Source: an uncultured Senegalimassilia sp.
GTDB lineage: Bacteria; Actinomycetota; Coriobacteriia; Coriobacteriales; Eggerthellaceae
DNA: 64,000 nt
Assembly (NCBI RefSeq): GCF_934636665.1
Contig: NZ_CAKUAT010000015.1
Location: 6,799-70,798, forward strand
Direction: 5' to 3'
The position numbers and the translations under genes are program-made. Positions 1 through 9,952 of the stretch are shown here, in pieces (position 1 is the first letter of the stretch; every line of letters starts with the position of its first letter). Under the pieces are notes generated by a model that was given only the letters and a program-made list of their open reading frames with translations, was not told the DNA's origin and ran no database searches.

Positions 1-420
1 GTCCTGACCCTTGCGCGGACGCGGCTGGCGACCCGCAAAGCCGCTGGCGCCGGCGCCGTTGAAATCCCAGTTCGAGCCGAACGCGCCCTCGCCGCGGCGG
101 ATGCTTTCGAGGATATCGGCCCAGCTGCCAAAGCCGCCTGCGCCGGCGCCGCCGAAGATGTCATCGACGTTCACGGACCCGCCGCCCCATCCTCGGGGAA
201 TCTGATTCTCGTTCGCCGTGCCGTACTGATCGTACAGTTTTCGTTTCTTATCGTCTGACAAGACCTCGTAGGCTTCGTTGATCTCCTTGAACTTGGCCTC
301 GCTGCCGCCCGCATCGGGATGATGCTTGCGTGCTAGCTTTCGGAACGCCTTCTTGATCTCGTCGGTGGTCGCCGTGCGCGGAACGCCCAGCGTTTTGTAG
401 TAATCCGGAGTAGCCGGCAT
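1..420 (-). CDS. dnaJ: Chaperone protein DnaJ (C-terminus cut by window edge)
   Basis: This is an Hsp40 co-chaperone that stimulates DnaK ATPase activity and delivers unfolded substrates. About 140 N-terminal residues are visible. The first 70 form a J domain with the diagnostic HPD tripeptide (in HHPDAGG) and the helix IV stretch ending YDQYG. A Gly/Phe-rich segment follows ([16 protein letters not shown]). The central zinc fingers and C-terminal domains lie outside the window. The ATG is set by a GGAAGG ribosome site just upstream. It is the last visible gene of dnaK-grpE-dnaJ, with 67 bp between the grpE stop and this start. It could be the CbpA-like class, because the zinc-finger region is not visible. 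Confidence 0.93.
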   Translation of the reverse strand, partial: MPATPDYYKTLGVPRTATTDEIKKAFRKLARKHHPDAGGSEAKFKEINEAYEVLSDDKKRKLYDQYGTANENQIPRGWGGGSVNVDDIFGGAGAGGFGSWADILESIRRGEGAFGSNWDFNGAGASGFAGRQPRPRKGQD

Positions 421-487
421 GCGCTCCACCTTCCTTTCTTAAGTAAGCACGAGGGCGGACCATACCGCCCGCCCTCGCAAAAGCTAT

Positions 488-1180
488 CTATTCGTCTTCG
501 CTCTCGGGCTTCGGCCTTTTCGGACCGCCCGTGGTGACGGTGACCATTGCGGCTCGGAGAACCTTCGTCCCCATCTTGTAGCCCTTCTGGTACACCTCAT
601 GCACCGTCTCATCCGGCACGGATGCATCGTCGACCGTGGCGACCGCCTGACACTCAAGCGCATCGAAAGCCTGGCCAGCAGGGTCGATGACCTGCACGCC
701 GCCGGTTTCCAGCACGTTCACGAACTTGCTGTGCACAGCCTTCACGCCGTCGATCAAACCGGCCTCGCCGTTCTTCTCAGCATAGTCGATGGTGCGCTCG
801 AAATCGTCGATGACGGGCAGCAGCTTCTCGACCAGCTTCTCACCGGCGCGCAGGCGCTCCTGCTCGCGCTGCTCTGCCGTACGACGACGATACGTGTCCC
901 ATTCGGCATGCAAGCGCAGATACTTGTCCTGCCAGTCCTTCGCCTCGGCCTGGGCCTTCTCCACCAGCTCGTCGTTGGTGGGAGCCTCTTCGGCCTGAGC
1001 CTCGAGCACTTCCTCGGCCTCCGCGACCGCATCGGATGCGACATCGGCTGCCTCGGGGGCGGCACCGCCCTGCTGGGCGGCGCCTTCCTGCTTCACGTCG
1101 GACGCTTCGTCCTGGATGGGAATCTGGGTGCCCTGATCCTGCGTTGCGCGCTCAGGCTCGGGCGTGCTCTGCATCGTCAT
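488..1180 (-). CDS. grpE: Nucleotide exchange factor GrpE
   Basis: GrpE releases ADP from DnaK and so resets the chaperone cycle. At 230 residues it is on the long side for the family. The first ~75 residues are acidic, Ala/Gln-rich and low in complexity. A long coiled-coil helix follows (about 75-135, with DKYLRLHAEWDTYRRR), then the compact C-terminal beta domain containing YQKGY and VLRAAMVTV, as expected for GrpE. It lies 5 bp after the dnaK stop, so the two are co-transcribed and probably translationally coupled. A second in-frame ATG two codons in is an equally possible start. Confidence 0.95.
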   Translation of the reverse strand: MTMQSTPEPERATQDQGTQIPIQDEASDVKQEGAAQQGGAAPEAADVASDAVAEAEEVLEAQAEEAPTNDELVEKAQAEAKDWQDKYLRLHAEWDTYRRRTAEQREQERLRAGEKLVEKLLPVIDDFERTIDYAEKNGEAGLIDGVKAVHSKFVNVLETGGVQVIDPAGQAFDALECQAVATVDDASVPDETVHEVYQKGYKMGTKVLRAAMVTVTTGGPKRPKPESEDE

Positions 1181-1185
1181 GGCGC

Positions 1186-3111
<1,926 letters not shown>

Positions 3112-3136
3112 TTATGTAACCGAAATCAGGTACTGC

Positions 3137-3164
3137 GGCTAGGCTCTAAGGGCTTAGCCTTTTT
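3137..3164. promoter_or_regulatory. Hairpin in dnaK 5' leader (terminator-like on + strand)
   Basis: An 8-bp stem (3137-3144 with 3152-3159, one G-T pair) and a 7-base loop lie inside the predicted dnaK leader. On the plus strand the stem is followed by five T, so it could instead stop antisense transcription entering from the left. In the dnaK mRNA it would form within the first ~35 nt. Confidence 0.45.
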
Positions 3165-3176
3165 CCAACGATTCGT

Positions 3177-3205
3177 ACTATAAAATCTAAGTCTATGCGT
3201 GTCAA
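3177..3205 (-). promoter_or_regulatory. dnaK promoter
   Basis: On the minus strand a consensus -35 TTGACA (3205-3200) and a TATAGT -10 (3182-3177) are separated by 17 bp. Transcription would start near 3170 and give a leader of about 80 nt. No CIRCE element and no clear HAIR (HspR) box overlaps it. Confidence 0.75.
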
Positions 3206-3555
3206 GTTATTTACGAATTATAACGTTACGTTTTGTCAACACCAAAATGTCAGATAGGTTGACATTTCTCTATCAAGCTTTTGAGCTGGGGAAACAATGC
3301 TCTATTCCGGCAAACGACACCCATACTGGCACCGAATCACGGCTCAACTGGGAATGTGATGCGACTTGTCAGATCTCGGTCACCATGCAATAGGTCCCCG
3401 AAAGGCGTTGGACTTAAGACTCCCTCGCCCGCTCAAACGCTGGCGCTGGCGATGCTCTCCCATCTTCGCAGCACACGCTTCGGCCGTCGCGCGCAGATGA
3501 TCGAAAGTCCGCCTTACAACCCGGCTCTGCCCTGATGACGAACCCCCATACGCAA
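3206..3555. other. Intergenic region upstream of dnaK with one inverted repeat
   Basis: About 350 bp without a credible gene. It holds a perfect 8-bp inverted repeat (AAATGTCA, 7-bp spacer, TGACATTT) at 3245-3267, about 40 bp upstream of the dnaK -35 box. That is a position suited to an activator or repressor site. The short ORFs seen here have no ribosome sites and atypical composition. Nothing else was recognised. Confidence 0.5.
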
Positions 3556-3589
3556 CGAGGCCCTTGCCTATATATAGGCAAGGGCCTCG
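3556..3589 (-). terminator. Ferredoxin terminator, perfect 34-bp palindrome
   Basis: Two 17-base arms with no spacer form a perfect palindrome 24 bp after the ferredoxin stop. There is no T-run on either side. It may act as a terminator or as an mRNA-stabilising hairpin. Confidence 0.6.
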
Positions 3590-3612
3590 TTCGATGCGTT
3601 CAACGACAGAGG

Positions 3613-3801
3613 TTACTCTTCGACGACCTCGGGGATGGCGCCCATGGGGCACTCCTCGACGCAGTCACCGCAAGCGATGCAGTTCTCCTCGTTCACGGCC
3701 TCGACAACGCCACCGTTGACCTCCAGGACCTCCTGCGGGCAGGCGTCAACGCAAATGCCGCAGCCGATGCACTCGTCAGCCACAATAACCGGATGTGCCA
3801 T
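3613..3801 (-). CDS. 2[4Fe-4S] ferredoxin
   Basis: This is a small soluble electron carrier of the clostridial type. The 62 residues contain two complete cluster motifs: CIGCGICVDACP (about residues 11-22) and CIACGDCVEECP (about 41-52). They are separated by an acidic stretch typical of low-potential bacterial ferredoxins. AAGGAG precedes the ATG. It stands alone, between its own terminator and the hypE terminator. A likely promoter on the same strand is at 3872-3899 (TTGCAA, 16 bp, TATTGT). It probably serves reductases or hydrogenases in anaerobic metabolism, but no specific partner is adjacent. Confidence 0.95.
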   Translation of the reverse strand: MAHPVIVADECIGCGICVDACPQEVLEVNGGVVEAVNEENCIACGDCVEECPMGAIPEVVEE

Positions 3802-3871
3802 GGTAACTCCTTCTCGTCTATAAGCCCCGGCGAAATGCTACCGGGTCATACCCCAATTAAGCAATGCAGGC

Positions 3872-3899
3872 ACAATACCACTACTGCCGATGATTGCAA
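3872..3899 (-). promoter_or_regulatory. Candidate ferredoxin promoter
   Basis: TTGCAA (-35, 3899-3894) and TATTGT (-10, 3877-3872) are 16 bp apart, about 70 bp upstream of the ferredoxin ATG. Both hexamers are near consensus. Confidence 0.35.
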
Positions 3900-4005
3900 T
3901 ACGAATCAGGAAAATACCCGGGGAGCGGTTACGACGACGCTTTCTCAACAACGTTTCACCCACACCGCGACCATCTTGGCGCCGAAATCCGCCACCCGAA
4001 CACGC

Positions 4006-4038
4006 AAAAAGCCCCGCTTCCCATAGGGGAAACGGGGC
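4006..4038 (-). terminator. Terminator of the nikR-hypE operon
   Basis: A GC-rich stem (GCCCCG...CGGGGC with an inner CCC/GGG) is followed on the minus strand by five T, 30 bp after the hypE stop. Confidence 0.85.
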
Positions 4039-4067
4039 CAAGCCGACCGGTTTTCGCCGCGACGCGT

Positions 4068-5090
4068 CTAGCAGATGCGCGGCAGCTGCTCGCCCACCAG
4101 CATATCCAGGATGCGCGTGCCGCCGAAGGCCGTGCGCAGGAAGACCTTCGAGCCGCGCTCGGGCTGCGCCTCGGACACTTCGCCGATGATTGCGGCATCG
4201 GCGCCGTACTTGTTCGCGCGCATGGCCGCAAGCGCCGCGTCGGCGTCCTCGGGGGCGACGACGCACACCATCTTGCCCTCGTTGGCCACCTGCAGCACAT
4301 CGTAGCCGAGCATGTCGCACGCGCCCTGCACGGCGGGCTTCACGGGAACGGCGTCCTCCTCCACCGTGATGTCGGTGCCGGATTGCGACGCCAGCTCGTT
4401 GAGCGTGGAGGCAAGGCCGCCGCGCGTGGGGTCGCGGAAGCAGCGCGTGCCCGGCGCCGCCGCCAGCACCTCGGCGATGAGGTGGTTCAGGGGCGCAGCG
4501 TCGCTTTGCAGATCCGCCTTGAACGACAGCGACTCGCGGCAGCTCATGATGGTGATGCCGTGGTCGCCCAACGTGCCGCTGACCAGCACCTTATCGCCCG
4601 GCTTGCATTGCGCGCCGCCCAGGTTCACGCCTTCGCGCAGCGTACCAATGCCCGCGGTGTTGATGTACACGCCGTCGCCGTGGCCGCGGTTGACTACCTT
4701 GGTGTCGCCCGTGACCAGGTGCACGCCGGCTTCCTTCGCCACTTCGGCCATGCTGGTGCAAATGCGTTTGAGATCCTCGATGGGAAAGCCCTCTTCCAGC
4801 ACGAAACCGCAGCTCAGATAGCGCGGGGTGGCGCCGCTGGTGGCGACGTCGTTCACCGTGCCGCACACGGCCAAACGGCCGATATCGCCGCCCGGGAAGA
4901 AATGCGGCGTGACCACGAAGCTGTCCGTGGAAAACGCCAGGCGCTCGCCTTGCGCCGGCGCGGGCAACACCGCCGCATCATCGCCGCGCAAAAGCTCTTC
5001 CCCTGCATAGGCGGCGAAGAACACCTCGTCGATGATGCGTTTCATCATGGTGCCGCCGCTGCCATGGCCGAGCATGACCGTAGTATCCAT
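4068..5090 (-). CDS. hypE: Hydrogenase maturation protein HypE
   Basis: HypE dehydrates the carbamoyl group passed from HypF onto its C-terminal cysteine, giving the thiocyanate that becomes the cyanide ligand of the NiFe site. The 340 residues have the PurM/AIR-synthase fold signatures (GHGSGG near the N-terminus, DSFVV, VNDVA, GDTKVV, RDPTRGG). The chain ends in PRIC, the essential terminal cysteine. The start MDTTVML was chosen over a longer open frame because that extension has no family similarity. It is last in an operon with nikR and an 84-aa unknown protein. hypF, hypC and hypD lie 23 kb away, and hypA and hypB are not in the window. Confidence 0.96.
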   Translation of the reverse strand: MDTTVMLGHGSGGTMMKRIIDEVFFAAYAGEELLRGDDAAVLPAPAQGERLAFSTDSFVVTPHFFPGGDIGRLAVCGTVNDVATSGATPRYLSCGFVLEEGFPIEDLKRICTSMAEVAKEAGVHLVTGDTKVVNRGHGDGVYINTAGIGTLREGVNLGGAQCKPGDKVLVSGTLGDHGITIMSCRESLSFKADLQSDAAPLNHLIAEVLAAAPGTRCFRDPTRGGLASTLNELASQSGTDITVEEDAVPVKPAVQGACDMLGYDVLQVANEGKMVCVVAPEDADAALAAMRANKYGADAAIIGEVSEAQPERGSKVFLRTAFGGTRILDMLVGEQLPRIC

Positions 5091-5152
5091 TGCATTGCTC
5101 CTTATATATGTGAACGGCCGCACGGCGTTCGATCCGCACGGCCGACGATCGC

Positions 5153-5584
5153 TTAATCGTGTTCGTGGTGATGCTCGGCGACGGTGAGCACGAGCTTGCC
5201 GTTTTGCACGCCCTTGGTCCCGAGGATGAGGTTCGCGATGCTCTGGACCAGCTCCGTATGACCACGCAACACGATGACCTCCAAGCACATGTGCTCATCA
5301 AGATGCACATGCATGGACGACACGATGTTGCCGAAGTACTCGTGCTGGATGGCATGCAGCTTTTCCTGCAGATCGTTTGCGTGGTGGTCGAACACGATGG
5401 TCAACGACCCCGCAACCTCGACGCCGGGCATCGCGCACTCGTCCTCGACCAGCGCATCGCGGACCAGGTCTCGCACCACTTCGCTGCGGTTCTTCGCCAG
5501 CCCCCGTCGCGACACCAGGCGATCGAAGCTCACCAGCAGGTCCTCGGGCATGGCGACCGAGAACCGCATCAGGTCGTTCGCCAT
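5153..5584 (-). CDS. nikR: Nickel-responsive transcriptional regulator NikR
   Basis: NikR is a tetrameric Ni(II)-sensing repressor. Residues 1-50 form a ribbon-helix-helix DNA-binding domain (MRFSVAMPEDLLVSFDRL, then KNRSEVVRDLVRDAL). Residues 60-143 are the ACT-like metal-binding domain with HVHLDEHMCLEV, which supplies the His/His/Cys nickel ligands, and an upstream His in AIQHEYFGN. The His-rich tail HHHEHD is typical. It lies 6 bp downstream of a small unknown gene and 62 bp upstream of hypE. Nickel supply and hydrogenase maturation are therefore linked in one operon, and NikR probably autoregulates it. Confidence 0.95.
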   Translation of the reverse strand: MANDLMRFSVAMPEDLLVSFDRLVSRRGLAKNRSEVVRDLVRDALVEDECAMPGVEVAGSLTIVFDHHANDLQEKLHAIQHEYFGNIVSSMHVHLDEHMCLEVIVLRGHTELVQSIANLILGTKGVQNGKLVLTVAEHHHEHD

Positions 5585-5590
5585 ACCGGG

Positions 5591-5845
5591 CTACACCAGC
5601 TCCACCGTAACGCCGCCAGCGGCCTCGGCGTCGTCTTCCAGCGCGTCCTTCGCCTCGTCGAGCAGCGCGCGCACGTCGTCGATGAGCGCCTGCGCCTCGT
5701 GCAGCTTCTTGGAGACGGTCTCGTAGCCGGCGTCGCCCGCCTTGTGGCCCAGCGTGTGGGCCCAACGGCGCTCGAGCTTCAAATGGTCGTCGATCTGCTC
5801 GATCATCATCTCGAACTGACCGGTGTTAATGCCGTTAGTGCACAT
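5591..5845 (-). CDS. Small helical protein of unknown function, first gene of nikR-hypE operon
   Basis: The 84 residues are acidic and predicted to be almost wholly alpha-helical (LDEAKDALEDDAEA near the end), with one Cys at position 2 and two His. There is no signal peptide or membrane segment. A near-perfect AAAGGAGG ribosome site precedes the ATG, so it is surely translated. Its stop lies 6 bp before nikR, so it belongs to the nickel/hydrogenase operon. I do not recognise the family. Its position suggests a role in nickel handling or hydrogenase maturation, but it lacks the zinc motif of HypA and the His-rich tract of HypB or SlyD. Confidence 0.8.
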   Translation of the reverse strand: MCTNGINTGQFEMMIEQIDDHLKLERRWAHTLGHKAGDAGYETVSKKLHEAQALIDDVRALLDEAKDALEDDAEAAGGVTVELV

Positions 5846-5906
5846 AACATCCTCCTTTGTTTCCGCGACGATGGCCTCGCGCCGTTCGCGGCTACTTGCG
5901 TTCTTG

Positions 5907-5923
5907 GTATGATTCGGTTATAC
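5907..5923. promoter_or_regulatory. Inverted repeat between divergent genes, possible NikR site or -10
   Basis: GTATGA, 5 bp, TTATAC forms an almost perfect dyad in the 120-bp divergent spacer. The half-site equals the GTATGA half-site known for E. coli NikR, but the spacing is 5 rather than 16 bp. It may equally be a promoter element for the rightward gene. Confidence 0.3.
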
Positions 5924-5965
5924 GGCGAACGCGTTTCAAGGGCAAGAGCGGGTGTGAAAAAAACC

Positions 5966-6418
5966 ATGAGCGGTAACAAATACGAGGTCGCATTGGATGA
6001 AACCTGGGAGTTGTTCGGTCAGTACATGAGCGGCGCCCACGCCGGGCTGTGCTGCGCCATCAGCTCCGAGCCGCTTTCGGAAGCTGCCGAAACAGCGCTG
6101 GATAGTTCATTGGCGGCCCTTGGGTACGGGCGCGAAGCGTGCACATACATCGTATCCGCCGACCTTGACCCGCAAGCTCTGTTCGTCCCGATCGAGGGCT
6201 TGGACCCGATCTGCATCGTAGCCGCGGACGGCAAAAGCGCCGCGCTCCTCGGGCAAGCGTATCACCTTGCCGTTCCCCCCGGGAAGGCAACCCGCCTGCT
6301 TGGCCGCACCGCCGTATCCTTCCTAGACTTCGAATCCCTACTGAAAACGCCCCAAGACAAGCAAATCGCCTGGGCTTTGCTGAAAAAGCTGCCGAAATTC
6401 GGGGAAAAGCGGGGATGA
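5966..6418 (+). CDS. Protein of unknown function beside the nikR operon
   Basis: The 150 residues have moderate hydrophobicity and no clear membrane span. Visible features are a Cys pair in AGLCCAIS, an acidic N-terminal half (SEAAETALDSSLAALGYG), a strand/turn pattern around PICIVAADGKSAALLGQAY, and a basic C-terminus (LLKKLPKFGEKRG). It is transcribed divergently from the nikR-hypE operon with a 120-bp shared spacer. A GTG 12 bp upstream of the chosen ATG is an alternative start, and neither has a strong ribosome site. The long open frame upstream of the start is a shadow of nikR. I do not recognise the family. Confidence 0.65.
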   Translation: MSGNKYEVALDETWELFGQYMSGAHAGLCCAISSEPLSEAAETALDSSLAALGYGREACTYIVSADLDPQALFVPIEGLDPICIVAADGKSAALLGQAYHLAVPPGKATRLLGRTAVSFLDFESLLKTPQDKQIAWALLKKLPKFGEKRG

Positions 6419-6833
6419 TCGCGCCAGGCGATTGCGCAAACCGCAAATCAATGGTCGCCTAGCATTTACTTCATCGGAGCCTCGGAACGCAGCAGGCACC
6501 CCCGCTTCGATATCCCAAAAAATGACGCAAAGGCCGCGGGGGAGGCGGCCTTTCATCAGACGAGTGAAACGAGGGAGGAGGAGATATCGAAGATACGTTA
6601 TCTCCAACTGAGAATAGGATAGCAACATGATTGTTCTAGGTCAAGAATAATCTTTGAACTTGTTCTGAACGGTGTTTTATCAGCCACGAGCGCCGCTTTT
6701 CTTCGATACGCTCATGTGCACGTGTTGCTTTCGAACTCTTTACATGCAAGAGACCGGCAGACTGCTACCATGAAGCACACAAGAACGCGTTCGCGCGTAC
6801 AGGGACGACCTGCTCAAAGGATAAGGAGCTTTC
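6419..6833. other. Intergenic region upstream of galE
   Basis: 415 bp without a gene. A perfect 9-bp hairpin with 7-base loop at 6529-6553, followed by TTT, probably ends the upstream gene. A second inverted repeat (GGAGATA, 12 bp, TATCTCC) lies at 6580-6605. The stretch 6600-6700 is AT-rich and is the likely galE promoter region, but no clear -35/-10 pair was assigned. Confidence 0.5.
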
Positions 6834-7973
6834 ATGGCAAACAAAGGACTGGCGAAAGACCAGAAGGACCTGAGCATCCTGGTCACGGGCGGTGCCGGAT
6901 TCATCGGCAGCCACACCTGCGTCGAACTGATTCAGCGAGGCTACAGCGTGGTCATCGTGGACGACCTGAGCAATTCCAGCCAGGTCGCCGTCGACCGCAT
7001 CCGCAAGATCTGCGGGATCGGCGCCGACGACGCCCAGCTGCGTTTTTACAAGCAGAACATCTTGGACCGAGAGGCGCTTGACGCCATCTTCGCCGAAAAC
7101 GACGTTGATGCCATCATCCATTTCGCCGGCTTCAAAGCAGTGGGCGAAAGCGTGCAGAAGCCGCTGGAGTACTACTGGAACAACATCGCCGGCACGCTGG
7201 TGCTGTGCGACGTGGCGCGCAACCACGGCGTGAAGAACATCGTGTTCTCCAGCAGCGCAACGGTGTACGGCGAGCCCGAGTTCATCCCCATCACCGAGGA
7301 GTGCCCCAAGCACGACTGCACCAACCCCTACGGGTGGACCAAGAGCATGCTCGAGCAGGTGCTCACCGACCTGTACGTGGGCGACAACGAGTGGAACGTC
7401 GTGCTGCTGCGCTACTTCAACCCCATCGGCGCGCATGAGAGCGGCCTGATCGGCGAGGGCCCGAAGGGCATCCCGAACAACCTGCTGCCCTACGTCGCCC
7501 AGGTTGCCGTGGGCAAGCTGGAGTGCGTCGGCGTGTTCGGCGACGACTACGACACCCCGGACGGCACGGGCGTGCGCGACTACATCCACGTGGTCGACCT
7601 GGCCCGCGGCCATGTGGCGGCGCTCGAATGGATGGGCGGCAAAGTGGGCACCGGCAAGGCGCTGGGCCTGGGGTCGCTGGAAGGCGAAGCTGCCGCCGAC
7701 GGCAGCCGCCGCGGCGTAGGCATCTTTAACCTTGGCACCGGCAAGGGCTCGAGCGTGCTCGATGTCGTGCACGCGTTCGAGAAGGCCTGCGGCCACGAGA
7801 TCCCTTACCAGATCAAGCCGCGCCGCGCCGGCGACGTTGCCACCAACTACGCCGCTTGCGACAAGGCACGCACCGAGCTTGGCTGGGTCGCCGAGTACGA
7901 CCTTGACCGCATGTGCGCCGACAGCTGGCGTTGGCAGTCCATGAACCCCGACGGATACGCCACCGAGCAGTAA
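6834..7973 (+). CDS. galE: UDP-glucose 4-epimerase
   Basis: GalE interconverts UDP-glucose and UDP-galactose using bound NAD. The 379 residues show an extended SDR fold: the Rossmann motif GGAGFIGS (about 20-27), the SSSATVYG strand with the catalytic Ser/Thr, and the YGWTK active-site Tyr-Lys pair. The late motifs RYFNPIGAH and GVRDYIHVVDLA are GalE-typical. AAGGAG precedes the ATG. An insertion rich in Gly/Ala around residue 280 (LGLGSLEGEAAADGSRR) is unusual. It stands alone and ends in a strong terminator. It may feed nucleotide sugars to the surface polysaccharide pathway encoded later in the window. Confidence 0.96.
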   Translation: MANKGLAKDQKDLSILVTGGAGFIGSHTCVELIQRGYSVVIVDDLSNSSQVAVDRIRKICGIGADDAQLRFYKQNILDREALDAIFAENDVDAIIHFAGFKAVGESVQKPLEYYWNNIAGTLVLCDVARNHGVKNIVFSSSATVYGEPEFIPITEECPKHDCTNPYGWTKSMLEQVLTDLYVGDNEWNVVLLRYFNPIGAHESGLIGEGPKGIPNNLLPYVAQVAVGKLECVGVFGDDYDTPDGTGVRDYIHVVDLARGHVAALEWMGGKVGTGKALGLGSLEGEAAADGSRRGVGIFNLGTGKGSSVLDVVHAFEKACGHEIPYQIKPRRAGDVATNYAACDKARTELGWVAEYDLDRMCADSWRWQSMNPDGYATEQ

Positions 7974-7997
7974 CCCGTTACCCGCTGCAAATCGCAC

Positions 7998-8034
7998 AAG
8001 GGCTCGCAATCCCATTCGGATTGCGAGCCCTTTT
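7998..8034 (+). terminator. galE terminator
   Basis: A perfect 15-bp stem with a 5-base loop (7998-8012 / 8018-8032) followed by TTTT on the plus strand. Confidence 0.9.
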
Positions 8035-8045
8035 CGTTGGGAAGC

Positions 8046-8073
8046 AAAAGGGACGCAGCTTTGAACTGCGCCC
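8046..8073 (-). terminator. Terminator of the first LCP gene
   Basis: GGG-CGCAG pairs with CTGCG-CCC with a one-base bulge. Four T follow on the minus strand, 23 bp after the stop. Confidence 0.7.
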
Positions 8074-8095
8074 CTTCGAAAATCGAGGAAACCCC

Positions 8096-9601
8096 CTAGT
8101 ATGCGGAGCTTACGCCGGTTCCGGTTCCCGTTGCGTAACCGCCGGTTCCCGCACCGGATGCGTAGCCGCCCGTGCCGGATGCGTCGACATAGCCGCCAGT
8201 GGATGCCGCTCCGGAATAGCCCGTTCCGGCACCGGATGCGCTGGACGACGTATCGGCATAGCCGCCCGTTGCACCGCCATAGTAAGACGAAGACCCGGTT
8301 CCGCTTGCGGAGTAGCCGCCGCTATAGGCGGATGCGCCGCCCGTATCGTAATCATTGCCGGCGTACATCCCGCTACCCGTAGCGGTACCGCCCGCGGAAG
8401 AGCCGCCAGCAGAGGAGCCGGCGCCATATTTCTGCGCAAGCTTGCTGGTGGAGCCGGTGATGCCGCTGGGATCGCCGCCCTGGTCGACGACCTTCATCAT
8501 CTCGGTGACCTTGTCCTCATCGGCGAACACATAGGAAACGCCGTCGACGTAGCCGGTGACGGAAGGCAGCATGGCGGAATACATGACCAGATCGCCATCG
8601 TCTTTGAACTGCTGCGCCAGCGAGATGATGTCATTGACCTTCAAGTCGGTGGTGACGCACTTGGCCGCAGCCTGGATAACGCCGGGCAGCTCGGTGACGG
8701 GCAGGGCCAGCACCTTGTCCACCAGAGCCTGGATGAGCTTTCGCTGGTTGGCCGTGCGCGTGAAGTCGCCGTCGACATAGGCACGGCTGCGCGCGAACAC
8801 CAGGGCCTGCTCGCCGTTAAGGTGCTGCTCGCCGGCCTCGATGATGACGCGCGGGTTCTCGGGGTGATCGGTGGTGTTGTCGGCGTCGGTATCGTCGATG
8901 CGCTCGTCGACCATGACGTCGACGCCTCCGACGGCGTCGACCAGGCTGACCAGCTCCTCGAAGTTGACTTCGGCATAATGCGAGATGCTGGCGCCGGTGA
9001 GCTGGGTTGCCTCGCGGATGGTCGCCGCAGCGCCGCCGTAATTGTACGCAGCGTTGAACTTGTTGGTGCCGTAGCCGTCGATATCGATCATGGTGTCGCG
9101 AGGAATGGACACGAGCGTTGCCTGGTTGGAGGTCGGGTCGACGCGCACGACGATATTCGTGTCGGAACGTGCGCCGCCTTCGTCATCGCCCTCGCGCTTA
9201 TCCGAGCCGATCAACATCATGTAGAACGGCTCGTTGAAGTTGGCGCTGACCAACTGCTCGTTGATGTTCTCCAGCTCCTCGGACGTTTTGCCGCCCGTAT
9301 TCAGCTGGCTGTTCACGTTGTTGTACCAAACAGCGAACGCGGTTCCGCACCCGATAAGGGCGACGATCAGCGCGCAGCACACGCCAAGGGCGATCTTCTT
9401 ACCCTTGGCGGACTTGCGCGAACGCTGTGCCGAATACTGTGGGTTCGAACGCGAATACTGCGACGCGCCCGCCTGATTGCGAAACGCGTTGTTTGCGCCA
9501 GGGCCTTGGGAGCCGGGAGTGAACGCCGGACGGTAGCCGGCGGGCACCTGGGAAGCTAGCGGATCGTTCGCTTGGGGACGGCGGTTCTTTTTGAATGCCA
9601 T
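8096..9601 (-). CDS. LytR-CpsA-Psr (LCP) family cell-wall glycopolymer ligase
   Basis: LCP enzymes transfer undecaprenyl-linked glycopolymers onto peptidoglycan outside the membrane. The 501 residues comprise a basic, Asn/Gln-rich cytoplasmic N-terminus (1-68), one membrane anchor (about 70-92, IALGVCCALIVALIGCG), and the LCP domain (about 125-300: MLIGSDKR, RSDTNIVV, SIPRDTMIDI, NKFNAAYNYGG, FARSRA, DFTRTANQRKLI). A final ~105-residue tail is low-complexity Gly/Ser/Tyr/Ala. MAFKKN was chosen as the start, with GAGGAG upstream. A paralogue with a different C-terminus lies at 35.5-37.0 kb. The tail is probably exposed in the wall. Confidence 0.92.
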   Translation of the reverse strand: MAFKKNRRPQANDPLASQVPAGYRPAFTPGSQGPGANNAFRNQAGASQYSRSNPQYSAQRSRKSAKGKKIALGVCCALIVALIGCGTAFAVWYNNVNSQLNTGGKTSEELENINEQLVSANFNEPFYMMLIGSDKREGDDEGGARSDTNIVVRVDPTSNQATLVSIPRDTMIDIDGYGTNKFNAAYNYGGAAATIREATQLTGASISHYAEVNFEELVSLVDAVGGVDVMVDERIDDTDADNTTDHPENPRVIIEAGEQHLNGEQALVFARSRAYVDGDFTRTANQRKLIQALVDKVLALPVTELPGVIQAAAKCVTTDLKVNDIISLAQQFKDDGDLVMYSAMLPSVTGYVDGVSYVFADEDKVTEMMKVVDQGGDPSGITGSTSKLAQKYGAGSSAGGSSAGGTATGSGMYAGNDYDTGGASAYSGGYSASGTGSSSYYGGATGGYADTSSSASGAGTGYSGAASTGGYVDASGTGGYASGAGTGGYATGTGTGVSSAY

Positions 9602-9903
9602 GCAAGATCTCCTCACAGCAGTCCGTTCGGGCATGCGTTACCTTCTTCCGCACCGCACAGATTCCATGCGGCTCCCCACCGGCATGGTGCCTACGCTACC
9701 CGATTTCAACTTTCCTTCAGCGGCTTGACGAACGGCCACAACCGTGCACCAAGCCCCAATTAATCATCGTGCATTGTATCATCCCAGATTGACAACCATA
9801 AAAATGGCATGCGGCCGAAACAGGGTGTTCACGGGAGCTCGCGCTCTCCCACTCCTATATATAGGTCGCAACGCTTCCTTTTCTTGAAAAAATCTCCTGG
9901 AAC
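9602..9903. other. Divergent spacer between the LCP gene and the XRE regulator
   Basis: About 300 bp holding the promoters of both divergent genes. No RNA gene or conserved ORF was recognised. A short palindromic TATATATA-like patch is present near 9857. Confidence 0.4.
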
Positions 9904-9945
9904 GTAACCGCCAGGTTACAGCGTTGCGTAACCCTGCCGTTACGC
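9904..9945. promoter_or_regulatory. Tandem operators upstream of the XRE regulator
   Basis: Two perfect dyads with the same core lie side by side: GTAACC-4-GGTTAC (9904-9919) and GCGTAAC-6-GTTACGC (9926-9945). Their centres are 24 bp apart and the second ends 8 bp before the regulator's ATG. The shared GTAAC half-site and position fit autorepression by the adjacent HTH protein. Confidence 0.65.
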
Positions 9946-9952
9946 TCGATGC

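Noticed and set aside
3199..3652. Short ORFs upstream of dnaK on both strands
   Set aside because: No ribosome sites, mutually overlapping, and one runs through the ferredoxin terminator palindrome.
5159..5965. Long plus-strand frame before the 5966 gene
   Set aside because: It lies antisense to nikR and the 84-aa gene, with no ribosome site. Only the part after 5966 looks coding.
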